DNA from: Anodontia alba
Lineage: Eukaryota > Mollusca > Bivalvia > Lucinida > Lucinidae
DNA: 64,000 nt
Reading direction: 5' to 3'
Assembly: GCA_964016985.1 (NCBI GenBank)
Contig: OZ024824.1
Coordinates: 124,322,077 to 124,386,076, forward strand
The notes under the pieces are model-generated. The model was not told the DNA's origin, did no database searches, and was given only the letters and a program-made list of their open reading frames with translations. Each line of letters starts with the position of its first letter. The first letter of the stretch is position 1. A program made the position numbers and the translations under genes. This document shows positions 53,640 to 63,985 of this stretch, in pieces.

Positions 53640-53873
53640 CGCACCATAGGAAAATGTGTCTTCGGGACATGCGGACCGCGATGGTCCTGATCCGGCTGCG
53701 CACCTGCGCATCTGATCAGGGTCTTCACTGACCGCTTACAAAATCGTTTGATACTACAGAATGTAGGAACAGAGAGCAAATGCCCGGATGATACTTTGCG
53801 CATGCGCAGGATGATGAGAATCCGAAAATTTGCAAATGCTCGACGGCACTTTTTCGCTTGACGCGACCCAATT
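53640..53873. mobile_element. MITE-H copy
   Basis: Reverse sense: CCGCACCATAGGAAAATGTG left, GACCGCGATGGTCCTGATCC ... GATCAGGGTCTTCACTGACC hairpin, TTTTTCGCTTGACGCGACCC right. Confidence 0.75.
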
Positions 53874-54490
53874 GATTTGAGCATTTTGTCCATGGAATTA
53901 CAATCACAAGCGCTTGTCTTCTCGATTTAGCATTATGTTAATTCAAGCGTAATAATTGTGTATCGTGAATAAACCCCAGACGAACTTTGGTCAGCAGAGT
54001 GCAGTCGGAATAATTGAAATCCTATAAATGTTTGAATGAATATGAAAAAATCCTACAAAAAGCAAATCACTTGGGCGTCTGTCAGCCTCAGTTTTAGGAC
54101 AGTTTATCTAGGACCATTGTCGTTCGCTCACAGAGGCTACTATTCCGTTTTACTGAGAGCAGAATGATTGTTTTTACGGACAATCCATGGTCAGTGTTTT
54201 GACGGACAAACACCCTAAATGTTTGGCAACATTAATCCAGAGATACGAAAAAAAAAATGATTTCATTTTTGGCCCAGTTCAAAAACGAGAGACTAAATAA
54301 AACCCTGCAGGCTGTCAGATGCCACATTGTATGGTCGTATTAATACCATATATCAATTTATTAAACCTTTCTTTGATAAAAAATGTCTATTTTTTGAGGA
54401 ATATGGAGCCTTTGACAGTTTTTATATGCAAAAATGTAGCACTAAGAAGAGTAAGTACTTCGGTAAAATAAACGTTTTTCTTTTTCTCGT
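53874..54490. other. no gene recognised
   Basis: No supported exon or repeat family member. Confidence 0.5.
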
Positions 54491-54770
54491 CATTACGAAA
54501 ACACGCCTATTCAAATACACTGAAAATTTTACCACCAAAAAATGGCAATTTTTCAGACCAAAAATTCTGATATTTTTCTTATTTCTGCTCAAAACATACA
54601 TTGTGTGTACTCGTTAGAACCGCCTCGTCGAGGCGGTTCTAACGAGTGCACATAATCTATGTTTTTGAGCAGAAATAACAAAAATAATGTATACCCTTGT
54701 AAACCCCAGTTTTACTATATAAAAGTGGGGTTTAAGGGGATCAAAATTATATAGGTATGTTTTCGTGATG
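54491..54770 (+). mobile_element. MITE-A copy 23
   Basis: Complete, palindrome nearly perfect. Confidence 0.96.
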
Positions 54771-54783
54771 TGGGTTTACCGAA

Positions 54784-55084
54784 GTTGTACACATCCCTTC
54801 GTGACATTTTTTTTTCATACGAAGCAATACTGTTTATAAAACCTTATATTGAGCAATGAAAGACAAACCTATTCCTATTTGAATGAAAAATATATGCAAA
54901 GCAATTTCAGAACTCGTCATTTTTCGAAATAAGATACCAGTAAAATTACTGTCAAGTGAGTTCCAAAGATTAACTATAGACATGAAACAAGATTGATGGG
55001 ATAGCTCAATACCAACGTAGGGAATAGATATATCAGTTCTGTCTCGCGATGGATAGTTTCCTACTTCTGAGACAAAAAGTGAGA
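54784..55084 (-). pseudogene. possible LINE C-terminal remnant
   Basis: Minus-strand frame with GNYPSRDRTDISIPYVGIEL, then HQSCFMSIVNLWNSLDSN. The pattern (basic residues, VP/IP, S.F....LWNSL) is common at the end of LINE ORF2 proteins. No other support. Confidence 0.5.
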
Positions 55085-55088
55085 TTAA

Positions 55089-55302
55089 CCCAATTATGCC
55101 TGGCATTTATGCCCAGCGTCCAGTTAAAGGGACATTAGCAAATAGTGTAGACCTAGAACAGACGCTGCAAAAAAAAATGTTTGCATTAAATACAGGAATT
55201 TATATAAAATATGGTAATAATAAAAACTAACCAGACATCCATTCTATTGGAAATGAATCTGTCCAGAGTCAAAGTACAAGAGTCCACTAGGCATAAATGG
55301 GA
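55089..55302. mobile_element. MITE-E copy
   Basis: TTAA 55085-55088, CCCAATTATGCCTGGCA left, AGTCCACTAGGCATAAATGGG right; palindrome core eroded. Confidence 0.7.
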
Positions 55303-55390
55303 TTTACTCATATATGCCTAGCTATATTTATTTATAAAAAAGCTAATTAAAGCGACGTAACACAAAAACTGGAAAAAGAAAAGCATTTTT

Positions 55391-55515
55391 AGGGGGGGGG
55401 GGGGGGGGGGGCGGGGGGGGGGGGCGGGTTGGGGGCGAGGGGGGGCGGGGTATGTCGCACACCATCTTACCTCATACACATTGCTTTAAAGTTTATGGTT
55501 TGCAAAACGCTAGTC

Positions 55516-55546
<31 letters not shown>

Positions 55547-55560
55547 ATAATAATAATAAT
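55391..55560. repeat. G-rich tract and A-run/(AAT)n
   Basis: G runs 55391-55450 and A run 55518-55543 followed by AAT units. Confidence 0.9.
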
Positions 55561-55985
55561 AATAATTAAAAGGGATTAACTCAGAAATTTAGAAAGGGAG
55601 AGCAATCTATTTTGTATGCGACGCGCCGTCCTAACCTCATACATATAGCTTTAAAGTTTCAATTAAGATATTCAATATGGTTACCTTATTATTGCGCCAT
55701 CACAATGACAGTACAAAAAATGAAATCAAAGGGAAGTAACTCAGAAAGTAAGAAAGTGAGAGCAATCATTATGCACACCACACGCCGTCTTGACCTCATA
55801 CACATTGCTATGAAGTTTCATCGAGACATTCTGTACAGTTATGGTATGAACAAAACTAATCAAAGAGCAGCAACTCAGAAACTAAGAAAGGGAGAACAAT
55901 AACTTTTGTATGCGACACACTGGTATCATACGCATTGCTATAAAGTTTCATCAAAATATTCCTTACGGTTACCTAGTTATGGCGC
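55560..55985. repeat. minisatellite, about 150-bp unit, three copies
   Basis: Each unit has AACTCAGAAAnTnAGAAAG, ATGCGACnCnCCGTC, CTCATACACATTGCTATGAA and GTTTCATC. Units are 70-85 percent alike by eye. Confidence 0.8.
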
Positions 55986-56134
55986 GCACAAGAATTATTT
56001 ACGCATTCTAACGAAAGGGTACTTATGTACGTTGCCTCTACGATTTTGTTGAACTCCGCGCTATGCCTATAAAAAACCCATCGCAATATTCATTTCCAGC
56101 TATTCCTAGTCTCCAGACGAGTTAAAAAACGAAG

Positions 56135-56443
56135 ATGACACTGATACCACCACTCAGGCTCAGAGTGGCGCACTTGCGATTGCAATTAGGGCGTAACAGG
56201 GGAAAGGAACCGGCGATTATTGCAGCCCTGGTCGTCCTGGAACAGTAGCAGGCTAGACAAGGACGCAGAGAGAGGACGATTTGGGTGAAGTTGTGGCTGC
56301 TACGACGGGTCACCTCAGGGCACTACGACACACTGATGCAGAAGCTGATGCGAGAGTCGCGCGGGGACTTAAAAGCCTTCCTCAGAATCAAGCCACCAAT
56401 GTTCCGGGAGATGGTATATAGACTGACTCGCCTTTTGTCTTAG
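56135..56443 (+). pseudogene. PIF/Harbinger transposase (HARBI1-like) N-terminal remnant
   Basis: Frame from ATG 56135 with one internal TAG (56245-56247) and a TAG at 56441. Encodes basic GRRRERTIWVKLWLLRRV, then GHYDTLMQKLMRESRGDLKA and FLRIKPPMFREMVYRL. This order (Arg-rich helix, W-V-x-x-W-L, G.Y.TL...L, FLRM.P..F.E) is the N-terminal part of Harbinger-type transposases. The DDE catalytic part is absent. Confidence 0.72.
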
Positions 56444-57230
56444 GTGCCATTTCAACCGATAACACAAGCAAAAATGTGAAGTTGTACAATTTGGAACCGG
56501 AATGCACAAAACTACACGACGATCGCATAGTCACCGTATCATCTCCGAGCGGCCTCCGCACGAAAGCCGCACAGGCTCGTACGATTTTTGTGCGGAGGCT
56601 GCGGAGACTGCGCTATTTCCATACGATGCACGATCTCCGTACGGCTTTGCCCTGGTCAGTCGCCGAAAGCCCGTACACGAAATCGCACGTTGCTCGTGGA
56701 CAATGTAAACACATACACCGTAGACCCATAGCCACCTACGATGCCTGAAAAATCGTACAGAAAATTGTTGGCAAGTAAATTGTACGGCATCCGGGGCAAA
56801 TGTAAGCCAGGCATATATACTTCTATTTTCATGAACTTACAATAGTGATTTATTTAACCAAAGCTTTCTGTGACCATCATTTCTTTTTTTTCACAAGCAC
56901 GATTTAATGCGTTAAAAAGTGCTTGAATGCTGAAAAACTTGTAACAGCCATCTGAATTATTCGAAAAAATTTACTAGGGAAGATTTTTGCTCGGCTTGCC
57001 ACATTCAGTCATGGCCCATATGGGTATTAACATGATATAGTTTGTATATGGTGAAGATAATTCGAAACCGGAAATTTAGGAATAGTGTAAAATCAGTCTT
57101 CATTTCCGTCAGATAATCCTATGAACAATGATAATCTTCTTAGAGGATTCTGCCTCTCGGATTCACAAAATTGTCCTCTAGAATGCGCAGTGTTAGCTCT
57201 AAATAGGATGCATCCTGTTAAATAGTTTCT
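56444..57230. other. no gene recognised
   Basis: Contains GCGGCCTCCGCACGAAAGCC ... TTTTTGTGCGGAGGCTGC near 56550-56600, a short inverted repeat, possibly Harbinger-element debris. Confidence 0.45.
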
Positions 57231-57236
57231 TATTAA

Positions 57237-57366
57237 ACCCATTTTGGCATAGTGGACTCTTCTACCACAACTCTTTGGAATGGTCCATTTCCAATAGAAG
57301 GGGTCTCTGGTTAGTTTCTGTTACTACCTTGGTTTAGAAAAAAATCCTGTATTAATACAAACTAGA
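57237..57366. repeat. MITE-E left fragment
   Basis: TTAA 57233-57236, CCCATTTTGGCATAGTGGAC, ATACAAACTAG end. Confidence 0.6.
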
Positions 57367-57489
57367 GCTGGTGTTCGTAAAATACTATGCCCTTACTCTA
57401 ACACTGCTTGACTCCCAATACTGCTTGTCCTTGACGGTAACAACAGTACAAATATACGATATTTCCATGTTATTTTATCAAAAGGAAAA

Positions 57490-58795
57490 TAACTCTAAAT
57501 AAAAAAAAAACAAATATGCCGGACAAGAAAAAAAAAACGGGTCAGCTATTATTTCATGGGGAACCCATATGTAAAATTTCAAAACCCTAGCATGCAGGGT
57601 TCTTAAGATATGGCATGCACAAAAAAGCGCGACGAACGGACAAACGAACGGACGGACGAACGAATGCAAAATAATATGCCCCATCAATGTCATTCGGAAT
57701 TGGGGACATAATAAGGTCATCTACTCATCACTACCAATCTATTCATCAAGTTTCAAGGCTCCAGCTTCAAAAGTTTTTTTTAGCTATTTTGCTGACAAGG
57801 GAAACATGCCCAAATTTACAAAGGGCCATTACTCGTGAAATATTTTTCAGAATTTAAACAAAAGTTAATCAAGTCATCTACTTATCATTACCAATCAATT
57901 CACCAAGTTTCAAGTCCCTAGCTCTAATCGGTTTTGAGATATTTTGTTGACAAGATAAAATGCCCAAAATTACAAAGGGCCATATCTCATGAAAATTTTT
58001 TAAGAAATTATTGAAAACTTAATCAGGTCATCTACTCATTACTACGAATCCATTCACTAAGTTTTAAGGCTCAACCTCTAGCAGTTTTTGAGATATTTTG
58101 CTGACAAGGTAAAAATGTCCGAAATTACAAAGAGCCATAACTTTATTCAAAAGTTAATCAGGTTGTCTACTCATCACTACCAGTCTATTCGTCAAGTTTC
58201 ACGGCTCTAGCTCCAACAGTGTTTGAGACATTTTGCTGATAATGTAAAAATGTCTAAAATTACAAAGGGCCATAACCCATGAAGTATTTTTCAGAATTTA
58301 TTCAAAAGTTAATCATATTGTTTACTCATCACTACCAGTCTATTCGTCAAGTTTCAAAGCTCTAGCTTTAACAGTTTTTGAGATATTTTGCTGATAAGGT
58401 AAAAATGCCCAAAATTTCAAAGGGCCATAACTCAAGAAGTATTTTTTTGTTTTTTTAATTTACTCAAAAGTTAATCAGATTGTCTACTCATCACTACCAG
58501 TCTATTCATCAAGTTTCACGGCTCTAGCTTTAATAGTTTTTGAGATATTTTGCTGACAATATTGCATCCATATTTCCCCAAAGGGCCATAACTCAGGAAA
58601 GGGGCATAATCCTGTCTTGTATCAGCTATTTTGTATGAGGAAGTCATATAAAAAAATTCAAAACAGTAGCATGCACGGTTCTAAAGTTATGCTATGCATA
58701 AAAAAACGTGACGAAAGGACGGACGGACGAACGGACGAACACCCCAGAAGCAATATGCCCCTCCAACTTCTTCGAAATTGGGGGCATAAAAAGTA
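57490..58795. repeat. element with internal minisatellite of about 150-bp units
   Basis: Six units between about 57716 and 58600, each with GTCTACTCATCACTACCAGTC, AAGTTTCAAGGCTCTAGCT, TTTTGAGATATTTTGCTGAC and AAAGGGCCATAACTC. Both flanks carry GACGGACGAACGGACGAAC and a terminal CAATTTC..AATTGGGGGCATAA, so array and flanks form one unit. Confidence 0.85.
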
Positions 58796-58858
58796 GATCA
58801 TGGGTTTACATCTAATGTCAATGCCCCTTGTATGGGCGGCTAGACATAAATAGGTTAA

Positions 58859-59037
58859 CCCATTTATGCCTAGTAGACTCTTGTACCAAAACTCTTTTGA
58901 TAAATCCATTTCCAATTGAAGGAATGTCTGATTAATTTAGTATAACTATCTTTTGTAGAACTTCTTGTACTTCATGCAAACAGTGTAGACCCTGATCAAA
59001 CGCCGTGTTCTGTATTTGCCTTCCATTTATGGGACGC
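58859..59037. mobile_element. MITE-E copy, internally deleted
   Basis: TTAA 58855-58858 and 59038-59041; CCCATTTATGCCTAGTAGAC left; GTAGACCCTGATCAAACGCC. Confidence 0.7.
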
Positions 59038-59265
59038 TTAACATAAGAGACTTTAAACATAAACACGAAAAAAATACAATTTTATGGTGTACATACACTT
59101 TATAAGCTCACCGTAACGCATACACATGAATAGTCCTGATGCATTTTCTTAAACTACTGTGATTTATGCTCATTCCGACTTGTATATTGAATTTAGAGAC
59201 CACATTTTTAGACTACACTGTATGGTCTCAGAAAATTCCAAGTGAAAGACACACAGGAAATGTAA

Positions 59266-59478
59266 CTATCACGAAACATGCGTATATAATTTTTACCCCC
59301 TTAAACCCCACTTTTATACAGTAAAACGTGGATTTACAGGGGTATACATTATTTCTCTTATTTCTGCTCAAAAACATAGACTGTAGGTACTCGTTAGAAC
59401 CGCCTCGCAGAAATACGAAAAATATCACAATTTTTATCTGAAAATTTCTAGATTTTGGAGGCGAAATTTTATATATAG
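59266..59478 (-). mobile_element. MITE-A copy 24, one palindrome arm and terminus lost
   Basis: CTATCACGAAACATGCG start; palindrome second arm deleted (CGCCTCGCAGAAATACG). Terminal GCGTGTTTTCGT missing. Confidence 0.88.
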
Positions 59479-59485
59479 GATACAG

Positions 59486-59610
59486 ACACACAAAAAGCAA
59501 CAGAGGACGCGCCTTGGAACGGTCAGTAGGAAAACTAGGGGGTGGGGGGGGGGGATTAAACTAGTTCTACTCGCGCGAAACCCCGCCCTTAATTCTGATG
59601 CAATTCCAAA
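59486..59610 (-). mobile_element. R1-type fragment
   Basis: GCGCCTTGGAACGGTCAGTAG and CCGCCCTTAATTCTGATGC resemble R1 complement, with a G run at 59536-59553. Confidence 0.55.
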
Positions 59611-59912
59611 CTACAAATAAACGTTCGGTCAGCATAGGGATTCTCCCTTCAGCTGTAAAACAAGTTCCACTATATAAAAGGGTCCAGACAGATGTCAGTC
59701 GACTTTTATAGATCACCACCTCTCAGTATTGCTATTAGAATGTGGATATCAAATCTGTATGTCGTTATACAATACCATGCCATCAGTTTAATAACGTGAT
59801 TCCTGACACAAGCAACATAAGATTAAGACCGTCACAAGCAGATGTACTGAATAAATTTCGGTGAGTTTTGATACGTTGTATAGTTTAATATAATACCGTA
59901 TTTATGCTAAAT

Positions 59913-60030
59913 CATTAAAAACATGCCTATTCAAATACAATGAAAATTTCACCTCCAAAAACTGAAAATTTTCAGATACAAAACTCCGATATTTTTCATA
60001 TTTCTGCTCAAAACATAGATTGTAGATGTA
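59913..60030 (+). mobile_element. MITE-A copy 25, left half only
   Basis: CATTAAAAACATGCCTATTC to AACATAGATTGTAG, then breaks off at a family N sequence. Confidence 0.88.
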
Positions 60031-60200
60031 CTGAGACACCTCAAGTCCTTACCATACTGAATTTGACCATGTCCAGTTTACTATCTGCTTATGTGTCTAC
60101 AAAATGCTAGTTGAGTGGCAAATATTGTAGACCCAGATCAGATGCTGGTTCAAAACTACTTGGTTAGACATGTCTGTTCCAGTACTTAGTACAATTAGGT
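60031..60200. repeat. MITE-N fragment
   Basis: ACTGAGACACCTCAAGTCC, CTATCTGCTTATGTGTCTAC, TTGTAGACCCAGATCAGATGC, CCAGTACTTAGTACAATTAG. Confidence 0.55.
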
Positions 60201-60481
60201 AATAAACAATAGGTATTTCATTTGAGCGGCGAAACTCATGTTTAACAAATAAACCTGTATAAGTTAAGAAGTACAAACGGACTGCCAATTAGGGGCAAAC
60301 AGCTCCACGGTGAATGGGTGAATAGGTAAAGTATACTTTCTGCAACTTTAGTTCATGCTGCCATTTTACGATTAAAGGTCAAGCTTGTCGTATTAAAACA
60401 GCCACTTATGATTACTGATACTGTTTACTCACAACAATCATTCATTTATTTCCATTCATATGTTTAGCAGAAATCGTTTTG

Positions 60482-60764
60482 CATCAGAAAACATACCTAT
60501 ATATATATATAAAAAAAAAAAAAAAAAAAAAAAACACTTTTCTATAGTAAAACTGGGGTTTACAGGGGTATACATTGTTTTTTCTTATTTCTGCTCAAAA
60601 ACATAGAGTGTGAGTACTCGTTATCTAACGAGTAGCCATAATCTATGTTTTGACCAGAAATATGAAAAGAAAAAAAAAAATATCAGAATTTTTATCTGAA
60701 AACTTTAAGTTTTTGGTAGTGAAATTTTCAATATTTTTGAATAGGCGTGTTTGTTTTCATAATG
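60482..60764 (-). mobile_element. MITE-A copy 26, palindrome centre deleted
   Basis: Both termini; centre reduced to GTACTCGTTATCTAACGAGTA. A-run at 60510-60534. Confidence 0.9.
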
Positions 60765-60904
60765 TCCTCCGTATAAAGATTCGACCAATAACGGCAACTT
60801 GTTTAATTCATATTTTTCAACAGAGCGTCGGATAACCAGAAAGGGTCATATCTAAATTCACCTAGCACAGTGCAGATAAGCAAAACAACATATGTTAAAT
60901 CGAT

Positions 60905-61366
60905 ATAATCGTTGCATTCCGGCAAAACCGTTTCTTGTCTTCAAATCTTAGTGACTTTAACTACTGTAATAAAACCCTTGCTGCCAAACTTCTTAGGCAG
61001 GGCTATCGTCATTTTAAACTTCGTAAGGCATTTTCGAAATTTTATCGCAGACACAGTGCCTTGGTAGAAAAATATAGCGTCGGTCTGAAAACACTTCTGC
61101 AACAAGGTATATCGGAACCAGAATTTTACGGTGACTTAGTGTTCAGATTTAGAAAAATTGTAGGAAAATCAAACTTTTCGGACCAATTCAGAAAACTTAT
61201 TAACCATTATAAAAGAATTGGCTATAGCCTGGATATTATGCGGTAGACTGCATGCCTAGTTGTCAACCCAATCATTGTTGATGGCTATGCTTCACTCTTT
61301 AATTGCACGACGGCAGTTGGTGCCTCAGACTCAATGACGGCCTCTTCGTAAAACTTTAACCAGTGG
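60905..61366 (+). pseudogene. repeat-borne ORF, unclassified element R1
   Basis: Frame encodes DFNYCNKTLAAKLLRQGYR, LRKAFSKFYRRHSALVEKY, ISEPEFYGDLVFRFRK and FRKLINHYKRIGYSLDIM, then a TAG at 61244-61246, then TACLVVNPIIVDGYASLF and a TAA at 61364. The TAG probably was a Gln codon. I recall similar ORFs as multi-copy hypothetical proteins in molluscs and corals but cannot name the enzyme. Downstream sequence recurs at four other places in the window, so this is a dispersed element, not a host gene. Confidence 0.6.
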
Positions 61367-61919
61367 GTTGGGGCTTGACGATATATCTTTGGCTTGGCCC
61401 GCCGTGGTTCTCAACTATTGGTTTTCATTTACACTGGCATACAGTAGAATTAGCCATGAGTACTCGTCTTTGTTTATTATAGTGATTAATTTGATTTTTA
61501 TGTTTTCGCTTTGATGCATTGACTGAGTTGGGAGCCTTTATGCGAACCGATTTTTTATGTGTTTCTGTATTAAGAGTAGCATCGGGACCCAGGGTGAAGT
61601 TAGCTAGCTGTAAAAGTGCTTTAAACCCCCCGGTCGTTTGCTCTACTGACCGTTCTAAGGCGGTGGTCCCGCTTACTCTTTGTTGCTTTGTGGTTTATTC
61701 TACGAGGCGATTTGTTGTATGTCTTTCCGTGTGTCATCTTGTGTTTTTCAGTCCTTTCAGTATTGCGATTACCTCGCTTGGGGAAGAGAGAGCTAATCTT
61801 AGTGCTTTTCGTACGTTTGTTCGATTTGTGCTTGTTTGGATTTGTCGGTTTCCTCTTCCTCTTGGGGCCTGGGAAAGGCTGCGGTTTGTGATTGTGGCAC
61901 TCCCTGGACTTTTCTCTTA

Positions 61920-61954
<35 letters not shown>

Positions 61955-61990
61955 TAATTGTGGCACTCCCTGGGCTTTTCTCTTACCTTT
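61367..61990 (+). mobile_element. R1 element 3' region
   Basis: Non-coding tail of the R1 ORF. Contains GACCGTTCTAAGGCGGTGG, GGCTGCGGTTTGTGATTGTG and a T run 61922-61952 followed by a second GTAATTGTGGCACTCCCTGG. Fragments in reverse orientation at 26363-26705, 26885-26995, 30676-30810 and 59486-59610. Confidence 0.75.
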
Positions 61991-62735
61991 TTTTCATTAA
62001 CTCAACAAATACATATAGTAATCTGGGTTATACTTTTGGAGTCAGCTACAAATATATGTTCAATGAATAATATTATGCGTTTTCAGAAAAAAAAAACAAA
62101 CAAAAAAAAAAAACAACAGAAAGAGCCTCTTTTATGAGTGCAATTATATATTGTAATAGGAACAGCAATAAACTCACCTAATAAAGGTGCGTATTTTACC
62201 CACAACGGAGGGAGAGTTTTCTCTATAAATAGTAACAATCTCATTTTACAAGGTTTCTCTTAAATGTGACAGACTTGGCACGATTTGTCACCGTAGCTAC
62301 CAAATTAGTATCTACAAATTTAAAATACCGAAATTGGACGGGAAACCTATCTCCCAGAAGAAACAAACATGAAACTTGTTTTAGTTTATAAAATATAAAC
62401 TCATTCTGGCATTTTCTGGGTACATTCACATATTTTTTCCGAACCACCATATCAGCTCTGATTCCTGTTACTATTAGAACAACCTCTAAATATAATCTTT
62501 ACAATGCATCTGACACGCAAACAGTTCTTGCCTATTCTCTGCTTTACAATGTACTATACAACGCTTTTGTTCTGTCAGTGATCCTGAACTGAAACAAACT
62601 GACACAAGTATCTCGTCTGTTAGATAATTAGCCGTCTATAAATGTAGTCTATAAATGACCGGCGAACGAATCGCGCAGGTCTCTAAATATAGCTTTGGAT
62701 TTTTACATATGGGAGCGTGTTCGATTAGCTCACTA
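61991..62735. other. no gene recognised
   Basis: AT-rich; no supported exon. Confidence 0.5.
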
Positions 62736-62738
62736 AGG

Positions 62739-62790
62739 ACTTTTTATATTTGCCGTGATCGTCGGTTTGTGACGATCCCGGCAAATATAA
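62739..62790. repeat. 52-bp inverted repeat
   Basis: TTTTTATATTTGCCGTGATC and complement, loop around GGTTTGT. Confidence 0.85.
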
Positions 62791-62892
62791 AAAAAAAATC
62801 TTATTACAAACTGTGTTATAAACGGATCAATGTCTATTTTATTTTCATTTCAATCAACAAATTTCATAAAGCTTAATGAAAGCAAACATTAA

Positions 62893-63095
62893 CTCTTTCG
62901 GTGCCAAATTTCAGACGACATTGTCGTCTGCTTTTCTTTTTTTAACAAACTATCGATTGGAAAGAAGTTTATACGTAAAGTTGAAAGACTGAATGTCAAA
63001 CAGCGTAGATCCAGATGAGACGGCTCATATGAGCTGTCTCAGCTGGATCTATGCTGTTTGCAAAAAACTATTATTATCGCCTGTGGCAGTGAAAG
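62893..63095. mobile_element. MITE-K copy 2
   Basis: TTAA 62889-62892 and 63096-63099; CTCTTTCGGTGCCAAATTTC left; palindrome AAACAGCGTAGATCCAGATG and complement; CCTGTGGCAGTGAAAG right. Same length as copy 1. Confidence 0.85.
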
Positions 63096-63099
63096 TTAA

Positions 63100-63620
63100 A
63101 GAATCATATTGTTGTTCAATTTTACCTGTTATATTGAAAATTTATTAAACTTTAGTAAACCCTTGTCCCATATCTCTATGTAAACATGAACAAAATTTGC
63201 ACCGGTACTTAGACGTTTACGTCTAAGTATTTTGTCTTGTCTATAAATCAGAATCCTCCACCAACTCACTACTGTGGGTCGAGTTCATCGCTCTAAATTA
63301 AGGATTAGGATGAACTGGGTACCAGTACACGTGAAAAACTAAGCGATGGCTAATAAACAATCAGCTAGCTAATTAGTGCTTTTGAACGACGCCTACAATC
63401 TCTAAGGAAATAAAAGAAGGCAATTGAGAAGGTTAATGCACCGACTGCACATCCATATGCACAAATGAGATAATTTCATTCTGTCTGAATCATTCTCACT
63501 TTGCGAAAATGACAAGATAATGAAGATGCATTTTAAAAAGAAACTTCAAGACCCGAGGCCAAAAACAAATAAATGTGCTTTGACAATTTCTTCGTTTTAC
63601 AGCATCCAGCAAATGGCTGA
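63100..63620. other. no gene recognised
   Basis: AT-rich; short inverted ACTTAGACGTTTACGTCTAAGT at 63209-63230. Confidence 0.5.
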
Positions 63621-63623
63621 CCA

Positions 63624-63730
63624 CCCAGTAAGCATTCTACATAAATTTACAGCGGGATGTTATCGGCCCGTCAAAGTAGTTGACGGGCCGATAACGGTCC
63701 GCTGTAAATTTATCAAGAATTCTAGCTGGA
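63624..63730. mobile_element. MITE-F2 palindrome, diverged copy
   Basis: CCCAGTAAGCATTCTACATAA left, AAGAATTCTAGCTGGA right; arms with GTTATCGGCCCGTCAAAG and complement. Confidence 0.82.
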
Positions 63731-63754
63731 CAGTTATTTATTTTCTTTCTTTTG

Positions 63755-63985
63755 GTTTTATTTTAAGGGTTTGAATGACACTAGGCTGTCCGATTCCGGG
63801 GTTTCTTGAGGTAGTTCATTCCAGTCCCGTATAACAAACCCGGTAAAAATGACTTATAATACAATTGTGTGTTTGAGTGTATGGTTTGGATATTGGTTGC
63901 ATTGCAAAGGTCACATGCCGTATTAGTCCCAACAGTGGATTGGAATTGAAATGTAATCCGGGCATATCCATTTAGCATTTAATCG
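63755..63985 (-). pseudogene. LINE ORF2 C-terminal fragment
   Basis: Minus-strand translation gives ARITFQFQSTVGTNTACDLC and, in a shifted frame, GFVIRDWNELPQETPESDSL and VSFK. IRDWNxLP...SLxxFK is the usual end of CR1-like LINE ORF2. Frameshifted and cut by the window edge region. Confidence 0.6.

Noticed and set aside
1032..60764. CRISPR array
   Set aside because: The repeats are palindromic, dispersed in both orientations, unevenly spaced over kilobases and lie in a eukaryotic genome.
61519..62070. 183-codon plus-strand frame
   Set aside because: Lies in the non-coding 3' region of R1 and includes translation of the T run; the antisense copies elsewhere do not keep it open.
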